NCBI RefSeq assembly: GCF_008831285.2
Contig: NC_045148.1
Span: 24,223,878 to 24,287,877, forward strand
Origin: Nymphaea colorata
Lineage: Eukaryota; Streptophyta; Magnoliopsida; Nymphaeales; Nymphaeaceae
Reading direction: 5' to 3'
Length of the DNA: 64,000 nt
Each line of letters opens with the position of its first letter. Position 1 is the first letter of the stretch. Below are positions 34,999 to 47,623 of this stretch, piece by piece. Under the pieces are notes generated by a model. It was not told the origin of the DNA. It saw nothing but the letters and a program-made list of their open reading frames with translations, and searched no databases. Both the position numbers and the translations under genes were made by a program.

Positions 34999-35938
34999 TA
35001 GGCTGCACAAAGAGTCGAGCCAACTCGGGCTCGACTCGAACTCACTCGAGTAAACCCGACTCGAGTTCAACTCGTTTTCTGTATGAGTTTAGCTCGAGCT
35101 TAAATATAAGGTCGAGTATATTAGCGAGCCGAGTTTGAGTTGGTTGGACTCAACTCAGCTGGGTTTTTTGCTTGGTTTGTTAAATTTTACAAACTTTTTA
35201 TTATTTTTTTTTCTCATTGCTTTCTTCACGTGTTTTGAATTTTTCCTTTCCTTTTCTCTCTCTTCACCCATGCTTCCTCTTACCTTCATCATTACACTCA
35301 CCACCTACCCTCATCATTACTCTTTTCAATCAATCAACCTCATTCACTTTCCCTCTCGTATTTCTCACCTACAATGGTGGCAGATGACCAAAGGTAAGCA
35401 GCCCCTCAAGTTTCTCTATCTTAATCTCAAGTTTATTGCTATTGATTTCCTGTTTTGCATTCCTCGTCTTTTCCGTATTCCTTTGTGTTTCTCTGGAATT
35501 TTAAGTTTCTACTTTTCAATGTTTTAGATTCTGTCGTCTTTTGTTTGCTCAATGTATTTGCATGTGGTTTTGGTGTGTTTCTCAATCTCATTTTTTGTTT
35601 TGTTCTTTTCCAGGATTGTTGTATGTGTCGGTTGGGATACATTACAGTCCTATTTTTTTGTTTTTGGTATGTGTTCTTTTTGGGTTTCTGGAAATTGGGT
35701 GTTCCTGCATTGAGTTCTAACTTCGGAGATGAAACACAATGTAGAATAGTTTACGCTTTTTGGGGAAAACATACGGGATAAATGAGCTTAAGTGAGCCGA
35801 TGAGTCGAGCTCGAGCTCAAACACAGTCTCTCGAGTCAAATTCGAGTTCGAGTTCAAGTTGTGGATCTTGTGTCAAGCTTGAGCTGATTAAACATGACTA
35901 GATCTGAGCTCGAGCTCGATTCTGCTTGTATGCAGCCC
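34999..35938. mobile_element. Mutator-like (Pack-MULE-type) non-autonomous element
   Basis: A 940-bp element flanked by identical 10-bp direct repeats, cacagctgac, at 34,989-34,998 and 35,939-35,948. The ends are short inverted repeats (GGCTGCACA... and ...TGTATGCAGCC), and both subterminal regions are packed with ACTCGAG/GAGCTCGAG words in inverted arrangement. A 9-11 bp target duplication points to the Mutator superfamily. No transposase is encoded. The centre (35,160-35,790) is different in character, pyrimidine-rich then exon- and intron-like, and looks captured from a gene. Confidence 0.7.
35374..35660 (+). pseudogene. Captured gene 5' end inside the Mutator-like element
   Basis: A CT-rich leader resembling a plant 5' UTR precedes ATG at 35,374. 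Exon-like bases 35,374-35,393 (MVADDQ plus two bases) end at a canonical donor, AG|GTAAGC. A T-rich 220-bp intron-like stretch ends at 35,613 with TTTTCCAG. The joined frame continues with 'RIVVCVGWDTLQS'. The rest becomes T-rich and stops soon after. The parent gene was not recognised. It could be a chance arrangement, but leader, donor, T-rich intron and acceptor together are suggestive. Whether it is transcribed is unknown. Confidence 0.45.
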
Positions 35939-35948
35939 CACAGCTGAC

Positions 35949-37389
35949 GCCCCAACCAATTTTTTTCTTTACTATTACTTTTTTAAGTAACAAGGAACGT
36001 CTGATAAAAAAAAATCGGATGCTCCACAAGAAACGCATAATTGACATAATGATACAGACACACACACACACACATATATATATATCATCTATATAGGTGT
36101 CAATAAATTCAATTTGGATCATATATCCGACCAAATTAACTACTTTAAAAGAATTGGATTATATAACAAATTATCATCTAAAGCAGTCGGACCAAATACG
36201 GCTTTAGGAAATAACACATGATCGTATTCAGATTCAGATTTAACTAAATATTTGAACAGATTTGGAATTGATTTCAGATTCATGTTAAATAAATATCCTC
36301 TATTTGATATCCATCAATTTGAAAGTTCGTTCCAGACATATTATAATGTGGTTCAGTAGGTTTAGAAGTCAGACTCGGATTTAGATATGAATTTGACAAT
36401 CAGATTTGCCTAGGATTTGAATTATATTCAAATTTGGATTCAGATTTGATATAGACATTTCTTCTTTTGCAGTGAGAGATAGGAAGAGTTGTTCAAAAAT
36501 TATAAAACCTATAAAGTAAAATATTTGTAACGAAAAACGTCATTTTCATGTTCATTACCTTGTTTGGCGACAATGAGATTACATCCATGTGCTTCTCAGC
36601 CCCTAAATTACATGCCTTTGTTCCATAGTTGCTATTTCAGTTGTCCCATTCCAACCTCTGGCAAAAAAATGCTGCATATGAGTATTGCTCAAGGTGACAA
36701 GCTACTTTTCCATAGGAGAAGTGGCCGAAATACATCACGTTGTGAGCTAGATGAGTATTTCATTTTACTGCTGGGTTGAAAGTCGAAGCCTTTCACCCTT
36801 TCCCTCCTTCCTCCTAGAGTGGTAGGTTTGTTGTTGTGACATGATTCAATTTGCATATTGGTGTGCTTCCTTTTACAACACAAGGAGTTGATGCCATGAG
36901 AACTTGAACCGGCTACCAGCCCCTGCCCTGTCCATTACGCCATTCCATTCATAGATGAAGTGACTAAGATATATAATAATTAAATTTGTTTTAGGGTTAG
37001 AAACAAATTCCACCATTTTTTTCAGGAAATCTTCCAAAAGTCATACTTTTTGACAACTTTGAAATGTCGGTGACATTTTCACTGATATTCTCTTAACTGA
37101 TGTCCCTAAACGTCAGTAAAATTTTCACAGACTTTGCTCCTTTACCAATGTTTCCTTGCCGTTGGTAAAATACCAATTTTTTGTAGTGGGCCAGCTATCC
37201 ACATGGTTGAAATGTTTCCTTGGATACCAAAAGTTGGTAGAATATCAAATCCCCCAAATCATCAAAGTTTTTTGGGAGGTCCAATGGAACTTCACAATGG
37301 TATTGGCTGCCACTGCAAATGAACGACAAAATTTTCTCTCAGCAACATTTGTGTCGGAAGGACAAGCAGTGGGGCATATTGGGCCGGTT
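35949..37389. other. Non-coding stretch
   Basis: No gene recognised. A CA/TA microsatellite lies at 36,056-36,083. Bases 36,085-36,450 are another member of the GGATTTGGAT-type degenerate repeat also seen in the LINE insertion. Short frames near 36,564-36,779 have no motif. Confidence 0.5.
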
Positions 37390-37740
37390 TATACATGCTG
37401 AGGCTGGGCACCAGCTCGGGCTGTCGCCGGATACACAGCACCCGGCCTGACTCGAGCCCGGGCACGAGAAAAACGGACCCAGGCCAGCCCGAGTCGTTAT
37501 GGGGCTGGCCCGAGTGGGCCTGATAAGCCCGATTCGAGCCCAATAAGTTATTTTTAAAATTTTTTATTAATTTATATATATATATAATATTTTATTATAA
37601 TTAATTATATTTATATATTATTTCATATTAAAAATTATATATTTTTAAATTTAATTGGGCAGGACTTAGGCTCGGACTCGGTTTTCCAAGTCAGACCAGG
37701 CCGACCCGATGCCCAAGCTCACTTAAATCCACTCGTTTGG
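37390..37740. repeat. GC-rich dispersed element with AT-rich core
   Basis: The edges are rich in GGCCCGAG/CGGGC words ('cgagcccgggcacgag', then 'ggctcggactcgg') around a very AT-rich core of about 130 bases (37,545-37,655). The left part and right part are partly complementary. This build, GC-rich inverted edges with an AT core, is typical of small non-autonomous plant transposons. No target duplication was found. A weaker related patch lies at about 41,880-42,000. Confidence 0.45.
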
Positions 37741-39384
37741 TCAATTCAACATCCTAACAGGAAGAATATCTACTTTGCAGCCTTTAAAGAATCTTTTGGC
37801 TTGAGCAGAGGAGATACATGGGGGATGGTGTACCGATACCAGAAAATCAAAAACTTTATTAAGAGCACTCAAAATTATGCATGGTGCCTAGACCATACTT
37901 AAACCCGATCAAGTGCCCCTCAGTGTAAAAGAAGAAAAAACAAAAAAAAACTATGCCATTGCTTGGTTGCTGCATATATTAAACAAATCACTGCATTCAC
38001 AAGTCACAATATACCACCATCATGATCAAAATCATGAGAACAATAAACATCCGCATCATAATATTCATACGCCACTGTTTTGGATCTTCTCCATCAATAT
38101 TAATCACACTATAGATGCCCATGCTTTTTTGTACCGATTTCGATTATGTAATTCTTATATCTTTATGAGCACATCTTGAAATTTTTAAAACTTAACAAAG
38201 TCTTCAGGTATAAAATACCCCAACATGAGGTGGGCAGTAAAAAGAAAGGAAAAAAACAAACTATTGCGGATGTGTTTCTGGCCCAACAATATATAGCTCC
38301 AAACAGAACCTAAACTCTGTATACGTAACTTTGGGTAGATGAAAGATTCTGTTGCTGCAGAGAGTGTCAGATATGCACCCAAAAGCAAAAGAAGGGGAAG
38401 TTGGGCCTTTCGGAGATTTTTCAAAAAAAAAAAAAGGAAGTTTTTGTTGGACATTCAACTTTTTTACTACCTATTTTTTCTCCTTAGAAGAGGTTTCCCA
38501 CTTTTTACTGATCAGGGGTATTCCGAACATTATATCTCGAGTGCACAATTTTTTTTTTTTTTGCACGGGACAGTGCATAAAACCAGATTGGAAACTTTGA
38601 TGTGGAACAATATATTTGACTTTGCCCCTGTCTCACCGGAGCAGCTCGCTAACGCTTAAAATAAATTTTCTTTCTCTTTGTTCCATGCTTTGCTCTTAGT
38701 TTCTGTACAGTTTTTCTCAAAGTGATTTTGCTTTATTTTTTATCCCCAAAACTTGGAAAAAACGAAGAAGTTCCAGACAGATATTTGAACTTAGTAACCA
38801 AGTCAAAAAGTAAAGCCCCTCGCAAGGACCGAAGAGGAAAACTCAAGTAATTGGGAAAATAATGTAAAATGAAAACAAACTGCCCCTTTCATACGGATGT
38901 CGATATTTTGCATGTCATATTCAAATTTTAGAAAAGACTTGACACGTGAGGCATCATTCACAAAGGGGCGAAGCCATGACACCAACGGACAAGGACAGGG
39001 TTGGAGTTGCAGCCTAGCTAACTAAAGAAGATGGAATGGCCTGTCAATTAATGCCCCGCCCATATCGGCTGTATGTTATTCTCAAGGGCGTAAAATCATT
39101 TAACCTTACAGTTGATCATTCTTGAAAGAAAGGAAGCTTTGTTTCTTAGATTTCTGGGAATCAACCAACATAAGAAAATTAGCTCAAGCGATCCTGACAT
39201 CCAGCTTTGTTCTCTATTTTCTGCTGATATTCAAGGCTCACTTTGGAGAATGGGGTCGAAACTGCTGATTAGAATCCTGCATCTGAGAGAGAGAGAGAGA
39301 AACTCCATGCTTGTAAAATTGGAGGTCATTGACCAACACATTTACAACACGAACAAACCCAACATAATGGCCATGGCTGCCTGC

Positions 39385-39431
<47 letters not shown>

Positions 39432-39527
39432 TGCAGTACAAATTCTTAAGAGTGGGAAGACATGGGTTCACTTGGTCTGATCTGAAGTCATGGAGCAGCG
39501 GTGGTGAAACTGAAGGAGGACTGATCA
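37741..39527. other. Region downstream of the small peptide gene
   Basis: No gene seen. There are poly-A/T runs, and a TA microsatellite at 39,388-39,423, just downstream of the peptide gene. Confidence 0.5.
39388..39423. repeat. (TA)n microsatellite
   Basis: About 17 TA units, about 100 bases beyond the stop codon of the peptide gene. Confidence 0.95.
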
Positions 39528-39746
39528 TCAGGGAGTGGGATAGCTTGACAGGAGGGGTTCCTTCATCTTCCTGTTAGTCGAGTGACTAGCATGTGCAGCC
39601 TGTGGATCGCATCCCTTGGGGAGAACAACACAACCAGTCTCATCAGGACTGTGGTGGCTATCGATTGCTGATCCCTGCTCAACGAGAGCAGTTGCAACCA
39701 ATGCCAGAATGAGGAAGAGGATGAGCGAACGGGAAAGGGAAGCCAT
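39528..39746 (-). CDS. Small secreted peptide, 72 aa, function unknown
   Basis: A single-exon frame starting with ATGGCTTCC in a good plant start context (AAATTTAATGGC). Residues 1-27 form a clear signal peptide: MASLSRS, a Leu/Ile/Ala core, then 'VEQGSA' with likely cleavage after Ala27. The remaining 45 residues are polar: two Cys seven residues apart in 'GCVVLPKGCDP', a His/Ser-rich middle, a basic 'NRKMK', and a Pro-containing end 'SSYPTP'. This fits a secreted signalling or defence peptide precursor, but no named family is recognised. A TATA box stands about 55 bases upstream. It is the only frame in the window with the build of a host gene. It is not a repeat of anything else here. Confidence 0.65.
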   Translation of the reverse strand: MASLSRSLILFLILALVATALVEQGSAIDSHHSPDETGCVVLPKGCDPQAAHASHSTNRKMKEPLLSSYPTP

Positions 39747-39798
39747 TAAATTTGGTGATGGAGAGGGGCGTGGTGGCCAGAGTGCCTGCCTTAGTGAC

Positions 39799-39806
39799 TA
39801 TTTATA
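39799..39806 (-). promoter_or_regulatory. TATA box of the small peptide gene
   Basis: The minus strand reads cactataaatagtc. Its distance to the start codon (about 55 bases) suits a short 5' untranslated region. Confidence 0.6.
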
Positions 39807-40304
39807 GTGAAACGAAGCTGCAGGCTCAAGGGTTTGAGCTCAAACACGGGAACTCTGGAATCAGCATTACTCGTATGATTTAGAAAATTTACATGAACTT
39901 GAGTAAAAATAATGATAATTGTTGAATGTCGGTACTTTCAATTATTGCTTTATTTACATGTTTTCAGACTATTCGCTAGCTTTATATGTCTGTCGTGCTG
40001 GGTACTGAAATACAAGTTAAATCATGGTAGGAGAGGTATTCCAAGAAACTGAAAGCGAGCCCTATACCCTAAAACGAATGAGGTGTTAGGCGGAAGCTTA
40101 GTCTCTCCTACGGTAGAATAAAATTTTATCCCTGCTTACCTAGAATTATTCCCAAACTCAAATCACTATATAAGTCAAGTACAATCTTTAAGGTAAGTTC
40201 ATAAAACAAACAAACTATTTTCATTGCCAAACAACCCTTTTCGTTTCCATGAAGTCACTACATCTTATTGATAATTGTATGCCATAAGAATCTGAACCAC
40301 TTGT

Positions 40305-40600
40305 ACATGTACACACACAAATACATGCACATGTACAAAGGCAGAACTGAATCTTCTTGTGTATAGGGAAATCAAATATGTCAGATTTTGGATAGTTAAA
40401 AATTAAAAACTATCACTTAAACATAATTATCACCTAAATACTACAAATGAATGATTTATGGTGCAAGAAGATTAAAGGAGGTTTTAGTAATAATTGATTT
40501 TTAATGTTTAGCTATCCAACAACATCAAACATCTAGTAAATTTAAAACTTCCTATAGCCAATTGTTTTCTTTTCTATTTTCATTGTTCTTTTCGTACTCT
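40305..40600 (+). repeat. Diverged direct repeat, copy 1
   Basis: Shares with 41,205-41,400 the blocks 'acacacaaa', 'gaatc.tcttgt.tata.gg', 'gaaatcaaatatgt.aga' and 'aatgatttatggtgcaa', in the same order and about 900 bases apart. Unassigned. Confidence 0.6.
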
Positions 40601-40765
40601 CCGCCCCGATTCCATCTCTCTCTCTAGTGCAACCACTTGGGTTGGGTGGTGTGTTAGAGTCATATCCTCAGTTCAAAAGTTAAATGGTGCTACCTTGATT
40701 GTATTGAAAAATGTTGAGGTTAGAATTATGGGAGTCATTGTGGAGGCAATGTGGACCAGTTCTTG

Positions 40766-40767
<2 letters not shown>

Positions 40768-40815
<48 letters not shown>

Positions 40816-40824
40816 ATATATATA
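40768..40824. repeat. (TA)n microsatellite
   Basis: Near-continuous TA run with one TC interruption. Confidence 0.95.
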
Positions 40825-41204
40825 ATAAATTCAAAGTAATAAATCATAAACAGAAAACTTAGTCTCTTTCTTGCGTCATGGTAAAGAAAATCATATGAGA
40901 CTCGATTGAGCAGCCAGAGGAGGCAAGTGTGTATGGTATGAGCAATTGCGTATGTGAGCCCACAAAAAAAAAAAAATCATATTTTTATATTGATATGTTA
41001 GAATTTTTTTTCACATTTAGATACTAATGCCTATTAAAATTTTAAAAATTTTATAACTAGTGCCTCTTAGTAAGAAATTTTCACTATAAAAGGTATTTCC
41101 ATCAAAAACAAAGTTTCTTTTTTTTTTTTTTTTGCAAAAGGGGGTTTGCCTCCTTCGAAGAGAAAGAATTGTCCTATCTTCATGATAAGACGATCTACCA
41201 AATT

Positions 41205-41400
41205 TGTAAACACACAAACACATTACTGCATATATAGGCGGAATTGAATCATCTTGTATATATGGGGAAATCAAATATGTTAGATAAAGTAAAAAATAGT
41301 TGCCACATAAGTAGTACCAATGATTTATGGTGCAAAAAGATTCAACATTTGGTGAATTTAACCTGTTCTATTTTTCATTGTCTTTTTCATAATGTTATCT
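41205..41400 (+). repeat. Diverged direct repeat, copy 2
   Basis: Partner of 40,305-40,600, with internal length differences; probably an old local duplication or two copies of one small element. Confidence 0.6.
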
Positions 41401-42229
41401 TATAACAAATTAAAGTAGAGAGATAGTGAAAAGGATGAACACTTCACCAACTTTTATATGGCATTCCCATGGGTTATTATCTCCACTAGGAGATGGACAA
41501 GGACTAAAATACCTTTCAAAAAAGGGCTGGTTTCTTTTTTTATCACACTTTTCAAAGCTTTTCAAGCTTCTTTTAGGTTGGGTTTGATGGCCTCGTATAG
41601 CTAAGACTTGACATTGCATAAAAAGGTGTTTTTTAGGAGATTCTCATTTTATTATACATGTTCAAAGTCATGGATTTAAAAAAGGAAGTCTGATCTTAAA
41701 TCCATGCATCTAAAAACTTAATAATCTCATATCATCAGGTTAAACCAACACAACCTTACTAAAAGCTTTAGTCTCTATGGTTTTTCCAAAGGACCCCCAT
41801 GAGAAATGGTTTATAAAAAGAGAGGGGGGCCTACGTCAAATGACATTTCTATTTTCAAATTGAGTTCCTCCTTGTTGGGTCAGGTCAAGTTCCCTCTAGC
41901 CCTTGGGCCTGGCCAGTTGGGCCAGAGTATTTCCGGCGTATTAGGCTTAAAACTTGGCTTGGCCCCAGTCCAGTCCCAATGCCCAACCTTAGGCATGGTC
42001 GACTGTACAGTTACGTGTCTCAAAACAATTGCATTATAGATTTTGGCTACTTCCCCAACCTTGTCATCACTAAGACAAAATAAACCGTCTAATTGATTGA
42101 AGACTATTGAATTCTGATCCTATCATATTAGTCTGCCCTCCTGAGCTGTCTTTTTCGTTATAAGTTAATTAGTACTCATGCACATGAGGTAAGCTTGGTG
42201 GGCAAATATCATGGGGATAAGATGATGTT

Positions 42230-42500
42230 GCCCCCACATGTCGGCAATATATGCGAATTGATAAGTCACATTGCTCAGAAAAACAAGGGCAGAGGGCACA
42301 TCCCCTTGGCCGAGAACCACAATCAAGGTGAAGGAGGACAAACACAAAAGAAAGACGAGCGGCTGAGGTGACCGACCGGTGGTGGCCATGCCTGTCCAAT
42401 TTGTTATGCAGAACATGCATGAGCAGGAATTCAAGGTCGTCCATTTATGTATAGATTCTCTTCTAGAAAATTTGTCCTTTTCTATTATATTCTTCAATTC
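42230..42500 (+). repeat. Repeat family Y, third (partial) copy
   Basis: Contains 'ggccgagaaccacaatcaag', 'aacacaaaagaaagac', 'ctgaggtgaccgacc' and 'gaacatgcatgagcagga'. It matches the family Y start and, beyond it, the sequence just outside the right arm (62,269-62,290), which the left arm lacks. Confidence 0.65.
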
Positions 42501-44499
42501 ATTTTTTTCTGAAAGGAAATTTGGATTTTTTATTTTTTTCTTCATCCAAAGATGCGATAATATTCAAAAGTCAGGTTCAGACCTAAGGCTTATCTCTGAT
42601 CCAAATATGATGAGGATTAAGTAGAATGTCCTACCGAAGACCTCCAAAGAATTGACTAATATTGAGTGAGTCAGCTGCATTTATCGCTGAGCTACTCCGG
42701 CCAGTGTATTGAATGCCAAAGGCTTCAATGAGTCAATCTAAGTAAATGTGCTGTGCAGCGCATAGCCATTACACTCATCAGGCTTTGAATCTCCTAATGA
42801 ATATTGTGAGCTCCCCATAAAAAAATTTTCAAGAATTGACTCAACTATCAGGGCAACTTGAATAATGTAGAAATGTTCAAGATAGCCCATCAACCATATT
42901 TGACATGTATTAACTCCATATTTGGTGGCAGTTAGTAGGAGGGCCCAAAAAACTTTAATCACTCAACTACTAGCAAAAATACCATTCTGACGGGGGCGGC
43001 GATTTATCAATTAATATTCTAGCCCATCAACCAGGCCGACTATAGGGAAATGTTTAAAGTAGCATATTTGTGCACCACACGCTGTAGATCGATATCTTAT
43101 TTTCCTTCTGGTTGTCGCATTTGATTAGGTAGTATTTGATAGCCTCCATTTCGAGTCTGCATTGTAAGATCTTCAGTCTAAACAAACTAAGGATCTTAGT
43201 AATGTGGATCTTATATCATGTAAAAAACTATGGATTTAAAGTCGGATGAAGGTGTTCAAGCCAAAATTCAGATATTTGAAATCTTGGTGATCTCAGGTCA
43301 CTGTGGGTCTCAAATTTGCAGTGAAACACACACACCCTTAGTTCCAACGACATTTAATGTGAGGAACAACAAGCATCACTCTATCTGATCAAGGGACAAG
43401 TTATCATAGTAAAAATTAAGTTCTTCCCCCTCTAATTTATACATACTTCCACATCCCAAAGCTTTTCCAGTAAGATGGTCAGAACTTCTTTGTATCCATA
43501 TATATGTATGTGTGTGTTGTGCGTAGTGCCTAGCTGTCCATAACCAAAAAGGTAACATGTTGCGTTTAGTCGTTGTAAATTTCTTCCCAAATCCACACAT
43601 ATTTTATTGATAATGGGCACTGCATGCCCTATATTAATTCAAAATAAGTCTATTTTTCAGTTTTCTAATTATTTAAATAACATGCCAATTACAAGCCGAG
43701 TGAGTAGCACTGACCAATGCATTTTGTACAGTTGATACAATTAGTCCATAGGATCAGCTGATTGCTGGACTAAAAATAATATAACAGGTTTGAAGATCTT
43801 TTGCTGCTTTAGTTCTTGTCTGGATCTCATCCTCCTCGTCAAGCTTGCCCTGTTTAATTAGCATGCATTACCTGTTTGGTTGGCCTTGTTGTGCAGGTTG
43901 AGTTCCCTTATTCTTGATGGTATCCAACTAAAAAGTAGATATGCAGCCAAGAGAATATATTCAAAACCTGACCAGTCTTCAATATTGCTTATTTTGCATA
44001 GATTTGGCAGCTAACAAGCGCCATCAATCTGGATTATTGCATAAATGAACACTACTGACTTCCTTAAGCTTCACCTTTCTATGGTGAAAGGTCACACTAA
44101 ACTTGTATTTTGACTGCACTCACATGTCAATTTTTGGCATTGCTCTTCTTCTTTTGAAATTCCATTTAAATGAATGTAATGCTCCCAACATTTTTTATAA
44201 CTCAATTTCCTGTGGTTTTAGAAATGGAAGATTTGGAGTGCCTAAAACCATGTTTCCTCATTCCTACCAAAGTAGTTGTGCATGAGTTGGTACAAAATCT
44301 ATATGGAGCTGGTCCCTTCCTTTCCATTGTTAGTTAATTATTTCCACTCAGGTAAATTGGTCCAAAGAATTAATTATGCCGAGTTCTTGTTGAACCAAGC
44401 AGCTCATGATTTGACTTGATTTGGTTTGTATCAAGCTTGTTTAATTAGTTTGAGTTTAATGAGTCGTTGAACTAACCTCCATTAAATAGCATTTGACCC
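42501..44499. other. Non-coding stretch
   Basis: No gene supported. Frames at 42,738-42,962 and 43,376-43,620 show no recognisable motif. Confidence 0.5.
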
Positions 44500-45771
44500 A
44501 AGTGAAAATCAAGCGTTGATATTATCTGGCAGTGTTTAATTTGGCACTGTCATTTATTGCTTACTTATCATTTTAATTAGCTGTTCTTCTTTTACCAATT
44601 TCTTGTTGAAGCTTACAATTCACCTCGTGAAAGGCTCAATGTCTTGCCTCTTGCCTTAATGCCTTTAACGGCCAATTAAATTTATTGGTTTTCTGTCTTT
44701 TTTTAATGCTGAAAAGATGGGAGAAAAGTGTCCAAGGATTTCATAGTTGGGTGACCCGGAGGTGTATTTCATCCTACTGTCTAATGACCTTAGTGTGAGG
44801 CTACACACAGTGAAATGTATAAGAATTTTACAAAAATATGTTCATGCTTTGATGGGTTGCAAAAACATACTACTGTTCTCAATTATGTTTTCTGCAATGG
44901 TCGAGGCAGGGCTGGTAGGCCACTAGTCTCCATTTCAAACTCCTATGGTGTCAACTCTTGTGGTGCAAAAAGTGACACCAACATACAAGTTGAAGCCTAA
45001 AGCACCAGAAAAGAAGTCATGGAACCCTTTTTCTCTGGTCTTCACTCAAGCAGCGGGAATAGTCTCCCGGTGTCCCGAAACAAGCCGTTAGTTGAAACTG
45101 TATATTTTGAAATTTCATCAAAAGTCTAAAGTTGTTTTTGTAAAAGCTTCATTCCTTTGCTTTTAAGGCACCGTGTCTAAGCTGAAGATGTTGTGGGTCA
45201 ATACACGAAAGTGTATAGGATCAAGTTCAAGCTAAAACCTAAAGGGAATATCCAAATCAAGGTTTTGACTCAAATTATTATTCTTAATTAAGTGGTATAT
45301 ATATATATAGGGGAAGTGAATGCTGCCGAATGCCATATCAATAAAATTTAGAAATTTGTTGCTAAAAAGTGAATAGTCATCCACCATAAATTTGGCATTG
45401 TTGTTTATTACTTGTTATTTTAATTAGTTGTATGTTCTTAATTTATGTCTTTTTGTTTTGAAATACATATTTTACCAATTTCATTTTGAAGCTTACACTT
45501 CACCTCGTGATGGGCTCAATGTCTTGCTTCTTGCCTTAAATGCCTTTGACGGCCAATTAAAGTTTTTGGGACTTTATCTTTTTTAATACTTGAATGATTG
45601 AATAAAAATGTCCAAATATGTCATGATAAAAAAATAGGTTCAGGATGAAGGTTTAAATTTAAATTTATTGGCACACAATTAAGGGTCCTCTTGAAACCTT
45701 CCAACGAATTGACTCGTGCTGAGTATGCTGAATTTAGTGCGGAGGGGTCATAGACATTTATGGCTCACTTA

Positions 45772-46689
45772 CTCTCACATTCTCAATGTCAATGCTTGGA
45801 AGTTTGACAGAATTGGAAATGCTTGACGTTTATTGACTCAATGCATATTGTTGGTGGGTATTTAAAAGAGGCCCAAGGAATTTTATCACCCACTTACTCA
45901 CAATTGGAGTCTAGTAAGGGTATTGAAGGGAGTTCTTTAAACTAATTTGTTTGGGAACCGCAAGCTTTGAATCAATCTCTCTCGTTCCTTGTATGATAGT
46001 TTGTCCCATTTAGCTACTTGTAACAAGCATTTGATGTCATGTTAACCAGGGGTGGAGCCAGGGTTTTTTTAGGGGCGGGCCTAATAGTCCAACCTTTGGA
46101 TCTGGGTAGGGCCAAACTGAATTCGAATCCAAACAAGACATGGTGCAACTAACAATTTTTCATTTTTTCAGTGTATTTTTTTTTTCAATTGGCTGGGGTG
46201 GGGTCATGGCCTAGGTGGCCCTCCCCCTCCCTCTCACATTCTCAATGTCAATGCTTGGAAGTTTGACAGAATTGGAAGTGCTTGACGTTTATTGACTCAA
46301 TGCATATTGTTGGTGGGTATTTAAAAGAGGCCCAAGGAATTTTATCTCCCGCTTACTCACAATTGGAGTCTAGTAAGGGCATTGAAGGGAGTTTTTTAAA
46401 CAAATTTGTTTGGGAACCGCAAGCTTTGAATCAATCTCTCTTGTTCCTTGTATGATAGTTTGTCCCATTTAGCTACTTGTAACAAGCATTTGATGTCATG
46501 TTAACCAGGGGTAGAGCCAGAATTTTTTTACGGGCGGGCCGAATAGTCCAACCTTTGGATCTGGGTAGGGCCAAACTGAATTCGAATCCAAACAAGACAT
46601 GGTGCAACTAACAATTTTTCATTTTTTCAGTGTATTTTTTTTTTCAATTGGCTGGGGTGGGGTCATGGCCTAGGTGGCCCTCCCCTTCC
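45772..46689. repeat. 459-bp tandem duplication
   Basis: Bases 45,772-46,230 and 46,231-46,689 are nearly identical (only scattered single-base differences seen). The unit holds part of family X and, at its end, a foreign piece of about 170 bases starting near 'aggggtggagccag' and ending in a C-rich 'ccctccccctccctct'. The high identity marks it as recent compared with the surrounding X copies. Confidence 0.9.
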
Positions 46690-47549
46690 CTCTGCCCCTG
46701 ATGTTGGCAGAATGCAGTGGATTCTAGCACCATTCGTTCAATTTGGTGAAATGGTGAGAAAATCATTTTTATGGCTGCTCTACTCAAGTTATAACACCCA
46801 CCACCTGCGTGGTCCAATATCATAGTTGGGTTGAAACCTCCAGCTTTCCCCGCATCCTCTTAAGGTACAGGCCTGCTTTGTGCTATCAAATCATAAAGCA
46901 ATTTTGTGAAATTAATTCTTTATTCATGGGACAAGTTGAATCCGTGATCAAGCAATATCTCATCCAAAAGGTTATTGTTCTGACTTAGCATAAGGCTGAG
47001 CATAGTTAAATATATGAGAATTTTACAAAAATATGTTCATTATTTGATGGATGACAAAAACATGCTACTGTTCGCAATTATATTTGCTGCAATGGTCGGG
47101 GCAGGGTTGGCAGGCTGCCAGTCTCCATTTCAGACTCCTATTATGTCAATCCTTTGTAGTGTAAAAAGAGATTCCAATAAGCAAGTTGAAGCATTAACAG
47201 GGGCACCACCCGAAGCACTAGAAAAGCAGGCTGGACCGTTGTGGGTGGAGGGAGGAGGCTTTGGCCTTCACTTGGGTAGTGGAATGGTCTCCTTCTCTCT
47301 GAAAACAAGCTGTTAAGGGTCTCCCACCCTCCCAAACAAGTTGTTTAAGTGAAAGCGTATTTTTTGTAATTTCATCAAAGTCAAACTTGTTTTTGTTAAA
47401 GTTTCATTCCTTTGCCTTTAAGGCACCGTGTCAAAGTTGATGATATTGTTGGTCAATACATGCTAGAGTAGAAAATCCAAGTTCAAACATAAAGGGAATA
47501 TGCAAATCAAGGTTCAGACACAAATTATTATTATTACTTACGTGGTCCC

Positions 47550-47552
<3 letters not shown>

Positions 47553-47623
<71 letters not shown>

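Larger units (their letters stand above)
39807..42189. other. Upstream region of the peptide gene, no other gene
   Basis: No gene recognised. It contains two diverged direct repeats (40,305-40,600 and 41,205-41,400), a TA microsatellite (40,768-40,824) and a GC-richer patch at 41,880-42,000. Confidence 0.5.

Noticed and set aside
35135-35527. 130-residue hydrophobic frame in the Mutator-like element
   Set aside because: A T- and C-rich leader and intron translated as Phe, Leu and Ser; the exon-intron reading is more plausible.
47014-47316. 100-residue plus-strand frame with a hydrophobic N-terminus
   Set aside because: It lies across an X copy and its private insert, reads opposite to the array, and the related stretch at 44,815-45,000 does not keep the frame.
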